From Bacteroidia bacterium (GTDB taxonomy: Bacteria > Bacteroidota > Bacteroidia > Flavobacteriales > Flavobacteriaceae), in contig JAUICT010000022.1 in assembly GCA_030429325.1 (NCBI GenBank), forward strand, positions 1 through 12,718: a DNA stretch of 12,718 nt, given 5' to 3'. A model generated the notes under the pieces. It had not been told where the DNA came from and made no database searches. It saw nothing but the letters and a program-made list of their open reading frames with translations. Position numbers and translations under genes: made by a program. Positions 1-6,067 of the stretch are shown here, in pieces. Position 1 is the stretch's first letter. Each line of letters opens with the position of its first letter.

Positions 1-775
1 CAATTTTTATGGTGATGTCTTCGGTGGGGTTTACCACGATGCCGAATTTTGAATTCACTTTGCAATCACCTATAAAAATCTCGGAACCTTCATAAAAATA
101 GAGTGTACGGGTTACTTCTGAATTTGATTTCGGTAACGTATATTCAGTATCGGCCTCCACCAAGATATTCCAGATGGCTACATCATTTTCTGGATTTGCA
201 GCCCAAGAATCTGGTGCGGGGGATAAAGCGAGGGTATCTTTGTAGTTTCCAGCAATGACCTTTATTTGGGCATTTCCTTCTTTGATGACCGGAATATCCT
301 CATGCCATAGCATCTTAAAGTGGGGTTCCACAAACTTATTGGCCTTGGGTAAATTCAACCAGATTTGGAACAGCTCCAAAGGATTGTCAGTTTCATCATG
401 GAGCAAGGGGAACATTTCGGAGTGTTGCACCCCTAGTCCTGCCGTCATCCATTGTACATCGCCTTCGCCAAATCTTCCTGCGGCCCCCAAGGAATCAGAG
501 TGGTCGCAGAAACCTTTATTAACAATGGTTATGGTTTCGAAACCACGATGGGGGTGATAGGGAAAACCCGGTATAGTTGTGCCATGATACATGCGCCATT
601 TTAGGGTGGGGTCAAAGTCACTGCCCATATTTCTTCCTTTGAGTAGCTCAGGATCCGGTCCCATTTCGCCATTTCCCTTGGGGTAATGGTCCAAGTGGTA
701 TACAGCAAAAAGAAACGGATCTTGGGTATGCCAAGGAAAGCCTAGGGGAATTGTTTGTATAATAGGGTTGCTCAT
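1..775 (-). CDS. Pirin family protein (partial, C-terminus cut by window edge)
   Basis: This is a bicupin of the pirin family, an iron-binding cytoplasmic protein. Some members have quercetin 2,3-dioxygenase activity and others act as redox-sensing regulators. It is read from the ATG at 773-775 and stays open for 258 residues to the window edge; complete pirins have roughly 230-300. The N-terminal cupin carries HPHRGFE (residues 74-80) and GLGVQHSE (113-120), which supply the four usual metal ligands His74, His76, His118 and Glu120. The second, degenerate cupin starts near residue 165 and is incomplete. There is no signal peptide, so it is cytosolic, unlike the two genes in front of it. The start lies 4 bases after the stop of the DUF1579/VOC gene, so the two are probably co-transcribed. 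The family call is firm; the substrate or partner cannot be read from the sequence. Confidence 0.93.
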   Translation of the reverse strand, partial: MSNPIIQTIPLGFPWHTQDPFLFAVYHLDHYPKGNGEMGPDPELLKGRNMGSDFDPTLKWRMYHGTTIPGFPYHPHRGFETITIVNKGFCDHSDSLGAAGRFGEGDVQWMTAGLGVQHSEMFPLLHDETDNPLELFQIWLNLPKANKFVEPHFKMLWHEDIPVIKEGNAQIKVIAGNYKDTLALSPAPDSWAANPENDVAIWNILVEADTEYTLPKSNSEVTRTLYFYEGSEIFIGDCKVNSKFGIVVNPTEDITIKI

Positions 776-779
776 AAGT

Positions 780-1664
780 TTAATGTTTTACCGTATTGAT
801 TTCTATCCAATACCCTTCTGGATCTTGAATGTAGATTTGCTTTACTCCATCTGAACGGTCTGTTATGGAACTTTTGTTCCCAGGCCAATCATAAAAATCG
901 ATGTCCTTCGCCAATAAATGTTCAATAAATCCTTCCAGGTCTTGAGTGGATAGGCTTAGGTGCATGCTTTTGTGCTTAACAATAGCATCCACGTCCTTTT
1001 TAATAAGATGTAATTGTGAGTTGCCTTGAATTTGAAACCACCTAAAACCTGGAGCTTTATCGGGGTGAGGAATCTCGGTCAATCCAAAGACATCCCGATA
1101 AAAATCACCCGTTTCCATCAATTTGGTTACAATCAAGGAATAATGGTCAAAAGTGAAACCAAAGTTGGGTGAATCTGCTTTGAACTGGGTTTGCAGGTAA
1201 GTTTGTGCCCAGATCCCATCACTATAGTTGCCTACCGTAAAATTATAGGTGTTGGCATCCACATATTCCCAATAATCGGTTACTTGGGTTCCTCCATAAT
1301 CATAGGTATAAATGATGTCTTTTCCCTTTTGGGTAACTGTGCCTTGGGTAACACCTCCAAAGACATCAAACTCCCAGAAAACTATGGTTTGGCTTTGTGG
1401 GTCATATTTGCGTATTCCATGATTTCTTGGTCCAAAAATGGTTTGCTCTTGATTGGTGAATCCTTTGCTTTTGGTTACCACCAAGCTAGAACCCAAGTCA
1501 TAGGCAAAAGTGATTTCCTGCTGAAATTTGGAACCGTCTCCCCAAGTTCCTTCGGCCTTCCAGGTTTTGCCCATCAAGGGTTCAAAAATTGAAAGATCGA
1601 GATTTTGCGACTGCAAGTTGAAAAAGCCTGCGAGAAGCAGGCTTACAAATAGTGTTTTTTTCAT
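780..1664 (-). CDS. Exported fusion protein: DUF1579-like beta-barrel domain plus glyoxalase/VOC domain
   Basis: This is a 294-residue exported protein with two domains. Residues 1-19 form a signal peptide (two Lys, then a Leu/Phe-rich core), with likely cleavage before Gln20. Residues about 25-162 are rich in aromatic beta strands and resemble DUF1579/lipocalin-like proteins (an MGKTWKAEGTW start, and a WEF/WEY pattern at 97-133). Residues about 170-291 are a vicinal-oxygen-chelate (glyoxalase/bleomycin-resistance) domain: FDHYSLIV at 172-179, FYRDVFGL at 188-195, and DPEGYWIEI at 281-289. His174, His219 or His235, and Glu288 sit where VOC enzymes bind a metal, so it may be a functional metalloenzyme. 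It lies 3 bases after the M20 gene and 4 bases before the pirin gene. The substrate is unknown. The VOC call is firm; the N-terminal family is a resemblance judged by eye. Confidence 0.85.
   Translation of the reverse strand: MKKTLFVSLLLAGFFNLQSQNLDLSIFEPLMGKTWKAEGTWGDGSKFQQEITFAYDLGSSLVVTKSKGFTNQEQTIFGPRNHGIRKYDPQSQTIVFWEFDVFGGVTQGTVTQKGKDIIYTYDYGGTQVTDYWEYVDANTYNFTVGNYSDGIWAQTYLQTQFKADSPNFGFTFDHYSLIVTKLMETGDFYRDVFGLTEIPHPDKAPGFRWFQIQGNSQLHLIKKDVDAIVKHKSMHLSLSTQDLEGFIEHLLAKDIDFYDWPGNKSSITDRSDGVKQIYIQDPEGYWIEINTVKH
1624..1644 (-). terminator. Terminator-like hairpin inside the start of the DUF1579/VOC gene
   Basis: A perfect 8-bp inverted repeat (AAGCCTGC at 1624-1631, GCAGGCTT at 1637-1644) encloses a 5-base loop. 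On the minus strand the hairpin is followed by a run that gives five T residues counting the two in the stem (1625-1621). It begins 24 bases past the stop of the upstream M20 gene, within codons 7-14 of the next gene, where it encodes part of the signal peptide. Its stem resembles that of the real terminator at 6035-6067. It may end part of the M20 transcripts or dampen expression of the downstream pair. The T run is short, so leaky termination is more likely than full termination; it could also be chance. Confidence 0.4.
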
Positions 1665-1667
1665 TTC

Positions 1668-3095
1668 TTATTGTCCTTGAATAGGAGGTGGACCATCTAT
1701 CATGGCCTCATATTTTTCATCTCCTTTACGGGTCTTGTATTCTTCTTTTACTTTTTCGACCAATTTTGGGTTTTCAAAAAGGTCCAGCATGGTCATTCCC
1801 ATGGCTTTTGCAGCATAGACCATACCTTTATGACCAATGCTCATTCCTCCACAGGCCACTACTGCCCATGAATGCCACGGGGTATCTTTTGGGGCAACCG
1901 TGACGCTTAGGTTGATGTTGGGTACATTCCAACTTACATCCCCCACATCGGTAGAACCACCACCGGGTAATTCCTCAGTCTCACGTAGTGGGTTAATATT
2001 ACTATCCATGCCCACTTGTGGTTTTCCTGTGGCCTCTTGGATGGCTTTGCCATAGGCAATCTCTTCATCGGTATAGGTGATGGGACCCAAGAGTTCTAGA
2101 TTTTTTTGCATGATTTCACCTCCTGAACGGTTCACCAAGGTTTCATAAATTCCTGAAACCAACGAGATTTTATAATCTACATTGGCCATAATTGCTGCAC
2201 CTTCGGCCATTTTTTTAACTTGCTCATAGGTAGGAAGCATTACTTTTCTTTTGGGATCGCGAACACGTACCCATATCTTGGAATAATCAGGTACCACATT
2301 GACCACTTGACCTCCATCTTGAATGTGATAATGGATTCTGGAGGTAGGTTTTATATGCTCTCTGTAGTAGTTGATTCCCGTGGTGTACAGTTCTAAGGCA
2401 TCAGAAGCACTGCGCCCGTTCCATGGGTCGGCCGAAGCATGTGCCGCTTGTCCGTAGAATTCCACAATGAAATCAATTAGGGAAAGACCACTTTGTACAT
2501 CTGCTTCGATATTGGCTCCCGGATGCCAACTAATATTTACATCCACATCATCCCATAGGCCAGCTTCCACCATCCATACTTTGGCAAAGTATTTTTCTTC
2601 TGCGGGTGTGCCCAAAAACTTGACGGTACCTTTTATTTTTCCTGCTTCAATCTGTTCTTTTATGGCAATGGCAGCTCCTAAACTGGCCGCTCCGAACATA
2701 TTATGTCCACACCCATGTCCTGGGGCCCCCTCAATACGAGGATCCTTGGTAGGTACGGTTTTTTGGGACAGGCCCGGAAGGGCATCGAACTCACCCAAAA
2801 CACTGATCACAGGTTCTCCGGACCCATAAGTCGCCGTAAAGGCTGTGGGGATGTCCGCGACGCCTCTTGTGACCTTCAACCCGTTTTTTTCTGCGTACTT
2901 GGCCAGAATTTCAGCAGATTCTGATTCTTCAAAAGCGGTTTCCGCCAAGGCCCAAATAGAATCACTGATCTTGATCAAGTTATCTTTGTGCTGTTCCACG
3001 GAAGCTATAACCGCCTTTTTGTTTGATGTAAGTTTTTGTGCGGAAAGGTTCAATGAGATGAAACCCAAAAGGAGTAAGGTTGCAATTTTCTTCAT
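1668..3095 (-). CDS. Exported M20 family amidohydrolase (AbgB-like peptidase)
   Basis: This is a dinuclear-zinc M20D amidohydrolase that cleaves an amide bond of an N-acyl or aminobenzoyl amino acid. Its closest familiar relative is AbgB, the p-aminobenzoyl-glutamate hydrolase subunit (about 480 residues; here 475). Visible motifs are GEFDALPGLSQ (101-111), GHGCGHN with Cys129 and His131, TPAEE with catalytic Glu166 and ligand Glu167, WHPG with His191, GQAAHASADPWNGRSA (215-230) from the dimerisation lid, STDVGDVSW (381-389), and WHSW with His408. All five expected metal ligands are present. Residues 1-19 are a signal peptide, so unlike E. coli AbgB it should act in the periplasm. The ATG at 3095 is chosen because the reading frame opens further upstream only at a TTG (3128) and the signal peptide begins exactly at this ATG. 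No separate AbgA-like gene is nearby. The true substrate is unknown. Confidence 0.92.
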   Translation of the reverse strand: MKKIATLLLLGFISLNLSAQKLTSNKKAVIASVEQHKDNLIKISDSIWALAETAFEESESAEILAKYAEKNGLKVTRGVADIPTAFTATYGSGEPVISVLGEFDALPGLSQKTVPTKDPRIEGAPGHGCGHNMFGAASLGAAIAIKEQIEAGKIKGTVKFLGTPAEEKYFAKVWMVEAGLWDDVDVNISWHPGANIEADVQSGLSLIDFIVEFYGQAAHASADPWNGRSASDALELYTTGINYYREHIKPTSRIHYHIQDGGQVVNVVPDYSKIWVRVRDPKRKVMLPTYEQVKKMAEGAAIMANVDYKISLVSGIYETLVNRSGGEIMQKNLELLGPITYTDEEIAYGKAIQEATGKPQVGMDSNINPLRETEELPGGGSTDVGDVSWNVPNINLSVTVAPKDTPWHSWAVVACGGMSIGHKGMVYAAKAMGMTMLDLFENPKLVEKVKEEYKTRKGDEKYEAMIDGPPPIQGQ

Positions 3096-3193
3096 TTTCG
3101 AAATGTTTGAGTCGGTTAAATGTTCCAATCACCTCATGATCAATGATTAAAATCCCAAGAGATTGAACGAATACTAAAAATACTGAAAAAGGA
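3096..3193. other. Intergenic gap between phr and the M20 gene
   Basis: This 98-base gap separates the photolyase stop from the M20 start, both on the minus strand. I see no exact TAnnTTTG box for the M20 gene on the minus strand and no clear hairpin with a T run to end the photolyase transcript. The M20 block could therefore depend on read-through from the SRPBCC-phr promoter or on a promoter I do not recognise. Confidence 0.5.
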
Positions 3194-4507
3194 TTAACCC
3201 ACCGCCTCTTTGTAAACTTTTAAGCAGCGCTCTCTAGCCATTTTGTGATCTACCATTTTTTCTGGATAGGTAAGTTCCTGTAATTCCGGGACCCACTTTA
3301 AAATGTACTCTTTCTGTTTGTCGAATTTTTCAATTTGGGTCATAGGGTTGAAAATCCTGAAATACGGTGCGGCATCTACACCGCTTCCGGCAGCCCATTG
3401 CCAATTGCCAACATTGCTGGCCAATTCGTAATCCAATAATTTTTCAGCAAAATAGGCTTCTCCCCATCGCCAATCAATCAGTAAATGTTTGCACAAAAAA
3501 CTAGCTACGATCATGCGAACCCTGTTATGCATAAAGCCTGTGGTGTTGAGTTCCCTCATGCCGGCATCCACAAAGGCATAGCCGGTATTCCCGGATTTCC
3601 AAAGTTCAAACTCGTTCTCATTGTTGCGCCATAAAATACGGTCATATTTAGGTTTAAACGCTTTATTAATGGTATGTGGATAGTGCCACAGGATTTGCAT
3701 GAAAAACTCCCGCCAGATAAGTTCGTTCCAAAATACTTCGTTTTTCTCGGAAATTGCTTTTTGCACCATTCTTCGGATAGAGACCGTACCGAACCGTAAG
3801 TGTGGGCCCAATTTGGATGTGCCCTCTTCCAGAGCAGGGAAGTTCCGGGTTTCCTCGTACTGTTGTATGAATTCTGGAGCGATGTTATAGTCATGGACTT
3901 TAATACTTGATTTAGAAAACCCAATATCGGACAGGTTTAGGTTTGGCAAATCAACATCTTTAAAGATACCTTCTCGAAGCAATGCGTAAGAATCATGCAT
4001 ATTCAGATGTTTGGATGGATTGAAACTTTCCTTCCAACGTTTCATGTATGGCGTATACACCACATAAGGGCTCCCATCATTTTTTACCACCTCATTTTTT
4101 TCGAATATTACTTGATCTTTATAGGTGCTGAATCCAATCCCATGCTTGTCCAGTAATGTCTTTACTTCAGCATCTCGTTTTAGGGCGTACGGTTCGTAGT
4201 CGTGATTGGTATGGACGGTATCGATTTCATAATGGGAAACAAGCTCCTGAAAAACTGAGATGGGGTTGCCATGAAACAGGGCAAGATTTCCTTGAAATTT
4301 GGCTCGTAAAGTTTCCCTGATTTTTTGAAGCTGTTCATGAATAAAAGTTACCCGGGCATCGTCTTTGGGCAATTTATCCAGTATTTCCGTATCAAAAATA
4401 AATATAGGAAGTACGGGGTTCTTGCTTTTAAGGGCATGATACAATCCCACATTGTCCTCTAACCTTAAATCACGTCGAAACCAAAATATAGTCACAGTTT
4501 TTGCCAT
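3194..4507 (-). CDS. phrB: Deoxyribodipyrimidine photo-lyase (class I CPD photolyase)
   Basis: This FAD enzyme splits UV-induced cyclobutane pyrimidine dimers using blue light. Its 437 residues are close to the usual 450-480. Residues 1-130 form the antenna-binding Rossmann-like domain (WFRRDLRLEDN at 9-19). Residues about 205-437 form the FAD and DNA domain: SKLGPHLRFG (231-240), WREFFM (265-270), GFMHNRVRM (324-332) and NWQWAAGSGVDAAPYFRIFN (368-387). The electron-transfer tryptophan triad is complete: Trp369, Trp346 and Trp293 match E. coli Trp382, Trp359 and Trp306 in spacing. Asn365 faces flavin N5, as in CPD photolyases; plant cryptochromes carry Asp there. GFMHNR fits the CPD rather than the (6-4) group. 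The start lies 4 bases after the SRPBCC stop, so the two share a transcript. The antenna cofactor cannot be told from sequence alone. Confidence 0.97.
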   Translation of the reverse strand: MAKTVTIFWFRRDLRLEDNVGLYHALKSKNPVLPIFIFDTEILDKLPKDDARVTFIHEQLQKIRETLRAKFQGNLALFHGNPISVFQELVSHYEIDTVHTNHDYEPYALKRDAEVKTLLDKHGIGFSTYKDQVIFEKNEVVKNDGSPYVVYTPYMKRWKESFNPSKHLNMHDSYALLREGIFKDVDLPNLNLSDIGFSKSSIKVHDYNIAPEFIQQYEETRNFPALEEGTSKLGPHLRFGTVSIRRMVQKAISEKNEVFWNELIWREFFMQILWHYPHTINKAFKPKYDRILWRNNENEFELWKSGNTGYAFVDAGMRELNTTGFMHNRVRMIVASFLCKHLLIDWRWGEAYFAEKLLDYELASNVGNWQWAAGSGVDAAPYFRIFNPMTQIEKFDKQKEYILKWVPELQELTYPEKMVDHKMARERCLKVYKEAVG

Positions 4508-4511
4508 TCCA

Positions 4512-5003
4512 TTAAATATGTTTGGTCAATATTGAGTTTTTGGTGTCCTTAACATTTCCAAACAGTTGGGTTAGCTTTTCCTCACGATACTTGAAAATAT
4601 GCTTCAATTGTTTTTCTATCCACATGAAATGGGCCAATCTGCCCAAAATCCCAAAGGGAAGCTTATAATCCACAATGTCCTCCATAACGGTTCCATTCAA
4701 GGTTTCTTTTAAAAAATGCTTGTGGTGCCAGAGCACATAAGGACCAAAACGTTGTTCATCAACAAAATAATCATTATCCACTACATGGGTAATTTCAGTA
4801 ACCCATCTAACATTGGCAAAAGGAAATGGCTTTACTTTATATTGGATAATTTGTCCTGGGAACATTTTACCATCGGCTCCATCCAAAATATGGAATCCCA
4901 TATGATTGGGGGTTATGGTTTTCAAGTTTTTTGGATTGGATAGGAACTCCCAAGCCTCTTTTTTTGAAATAGGCAATATCTGCGTGGCCTTTAGTTGATA
5001 CAT
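4512..5003 (-). CDS. SRPBCC family protein (START/polyketide-cyclase fold)
   Basis: This is a 163-residue soluble protein of the SRPBCC superfamily, which has a helix-grip fold with a deep cavity for a hydrophobic ligand. Typical features are the opening strand with PISKKEAWEFLSNPKNLKTI (residues 11-30), the DEQRFGPYVLWHHKHF segment (82-97), and the C-terminal long helix (about 119-148) covering the cavity. There is no signal peptide. The ATG at 5003 is preferred over an in-frame TTG at 5009, which lies only a few bases after the predicted transcription start. It is the first gene of a pair with the photolyase (4-base gap). SRPBCC genes beside photolyase genes also occur in other bacteria, but the ligand and any role in light response are unknown. 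The fold call is firm; the function is not assignable. Confidence 0.88.
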   Translation of the reverse strand: MYQLKATQILPISKKEAWEFLSNPKNLKTITPNHMGFHILDGADGKMFPGQIIQYKVKPFPFANVRWVTEITHVVDNDYFVDEQRFGPYVLWHHKHFLKETLNGTVMEDIVDYKLPFGILGRLAHFMWIEKQLKHIFKYREEKLTQLFGNVKDTKNSILTKHI

Positions 5004-5024
5004 ACACAATAATTAGAGTCGTAA

Positions 5025-5032
5025 CAAAAGTA
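5025..5032 (-). promoter_or_regulatory. Bacteroidota -7 box for the SRPBCC-phr pair
   Basis: On the minus strand the octamer reads TACTTTTG, an exact match to the Bacteroidota consensus TAnnTTTG used by the primary sigma factor. Transcription would begin near 5018, giving a leader of about 15 bases before the ATG at 5003. I cannot point to a clear -33 TTG at the usual spacing; an AT-rich stretch occupies that place. Confidence 0.6.
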
Positions 5033-5125
5033 CAAAATGTTTAATATATTTTAGTAAAAGTTAAACAAATATTGGATGTTATATTCTTTAAGGATTTGTT
5101 AACAAATACAACATTTCTTTATAAC

Positions 5126-5133
5126 TAGCTTTG
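5126..5133 (+). promoter_or_regulatory. Bacteroidota -7 box for the DUF2911 gene
   Basis: The octamer TAGCTTTG matches TAnnTTTG exactly and lies about 30 bases before the ATG at 5163, implying a transcription start near 5140 and a leader of about 23 bases. The nearest upstream TTTG (5095-5098) is 27 bases away, longer than the usual spacing, so the -33 element is doubtful. The promoter diverges from the one for SRPBCC-phr, with about 93 bases between the two boxes. Confidence 0.6.
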
Positions 5134-5162
5134 TTCCACTAACAATTTAAAACACTATACCT

Positions 5163-6017
5163 ATGAAAAAATTTGCACTATTATTATTTGTGGTTATGCT
5201 TTCAGTTTCTTTGGAAGCGCAGATACAAACCCCACCGCCTAGTCCTCCGTCCAAGTTGGAACAGACCGTAGGTCTTACCAATGTGGTCGTGGAATACTCC
5301 CGACCTTCAATGCGTGGCAGAACCATTTTTGGCGATTTGGTTCCTTATGACGCTCTGTGGAGAACAGGAGCAAACAAGAACTCTACCATTACTTTCAGTG
5401 ATGATGTGGTTGTTGAAGGGAAAGAATTAAAAGCAGGGTCTTATGCTATCTACACCAAGCCCGGAGAAGCTGTTTGGGAAGTCATTTTCTATTCTGATAC
5501 TGAAAATTGGGGTACTCCACAAGAATGGGATGCTTCCAAAGTTGCTGCTACAGTAAAGGTAGAAGTGTACCCTATGCCTGTTCCTATTGAAACCTTTACC
5601 ATGACCATTGATGATCTTCATAACAATGGTGGTGCTTTGGGTATACTTTGGGAAAAAGTATATGTTGGGGTAAAGTTTGTGGTTCCTACAGTAGCGAAGG
5701 CCACAAAGAATATTGAAACGGCCATGGCAAATCCATCCAACCTTACTGCCAATGATTACTTTGCCGCTGCTTCTTACTATTATAGTGAGGGCATGAACAT
5801 GGGCAAAGCCAAAGAGTGGATAGACAAGGCAGTTTCCATGGGAGATGGAAGTACCTATTGGATGACACGTGTCCAGTCTTTGATCTATGCCAAATTGGGC
5901 GATAAAAAGGGAGCCATAGAGGCAGCCAAGAAATCTCTGGTAGCTGCTCAATCAGCTGGTAATCAAGATTACGTAAAAATGAACAAGGATTCCTTGAAAG
6001 AATGGGAAACCGAGTAA
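5163..6017 (+). CDS. DUF2911 domain-containing exported protein
   Basis: This is a 284-residue exported protein of a family common in Bacteroidota with no known biochemical role. Residues 1-19 are a signal peptide, with likely cleavage between Ala19 and Gln20. The DUF2911 domain covers about residues 28-175 and shows its hallmarks: VVVEYSRPSMRGRTIFGDLVPY (starting at 41), LWRTGANKNSTI (65-76), and GKELKAGSYAIYT (86-98). Residues about 195-282 are helical, with a pattern like TPR repeats (DYFAAASYYYSEG, AKEWIDKAV, GAIEAAKKSLVAA), a common tail in this family. It is the only plus-strand gene in the window. It has its own promoter and ends at a strong terminator, so it is monocistronic. Two Lys followed by a hydrophobic core support the chosen start. 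Confidence 0.93.
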   Translation: MKKFALLLFVVMLSVSLEAQIQTPPPSPPSKLEQTVGLTNVVVEYSRPSMRGRTIFGDLVPYDALWRTGANKNSTITFSDDVVVEGKELKAGSYAIYTKPGEAVWEVIFYSDTENWGTPQEWDASKVAATVKVEVYPMPVPIETFTMTIDDLHNNGGALGILWEKVYVGVKFVVPTVAKATKNIETAMANPSNLTANDYFAAASYYYSEGMNMGKAKEWIDKAVSMGDGSTYWMTRVQSLIYAKLGDKKGAIEAAKKSLVAAQSAGNQDYVKMNKDSLKEWETE

Positions 6018-6034
6018 AATTTTAGATGATTCCA

Positions 6035-6067
6035 AAAAAGCCTGCTTCATACAAGCGGGCTTTTTTT
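6035..6067. terminator. Bidirectional rho-independent terminator between convergent genes
   Basis: A 13-bp stem (6035-6047 pairing with 6053-6065) with a single T-G wobble and a 5-base loop (6048-6052) is flanked by A and T runs, so it works as an intrinsic terminator on both strands. On the plus strand it ends the DUF2911 transcript 18 bases past its stop. On the minus strand its T run begins just beyond the symporter gene, and the arm overlaps two bases of the symporter stop codon (6066-6068). Confidence 0.9.

Noticed and set aside
255..557. Open plus-strand frame of 100 codons
   Set aside because: It is antisense to the pirin gene, which has all metal-binding motifs; the plus-strand peptide has no family resemblance.
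3096..3128. Longer N-terminus of the M20 protein starting at a TTG
   Set aside because: The 11 added residues would sit in front of a standard signal peptide that begins at the ATG at 3095.
3556..3924. Minus-strand frame of 122 codons in another frame of phr
   Set aside because: It overlaps the conserved FAD domain of the photolyase entirely and has no recognisable protein character.
3194..4507. Cryptochrome or (6-4) photolyase identity
   Set aside because: Asn365 at the flavin N5 position, the GFMHNR segment and the full Trp triad fit a class I CPD photolyase.
5035..5120. AT-rich stretch as a replication or attachment site
   Set aside because: It has no ordered repeats or tRNA end, and the AT content fits back-to-back Bacteroidota promoters.
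5427..5951. Long minus-strand frame of 174 codons opposite the DUF2911 gene
   Set aside because: It runs antisense to a clear DUF2911 protein, has no promoter or plausible start context, and its composition looks like a codon-bias shadow.
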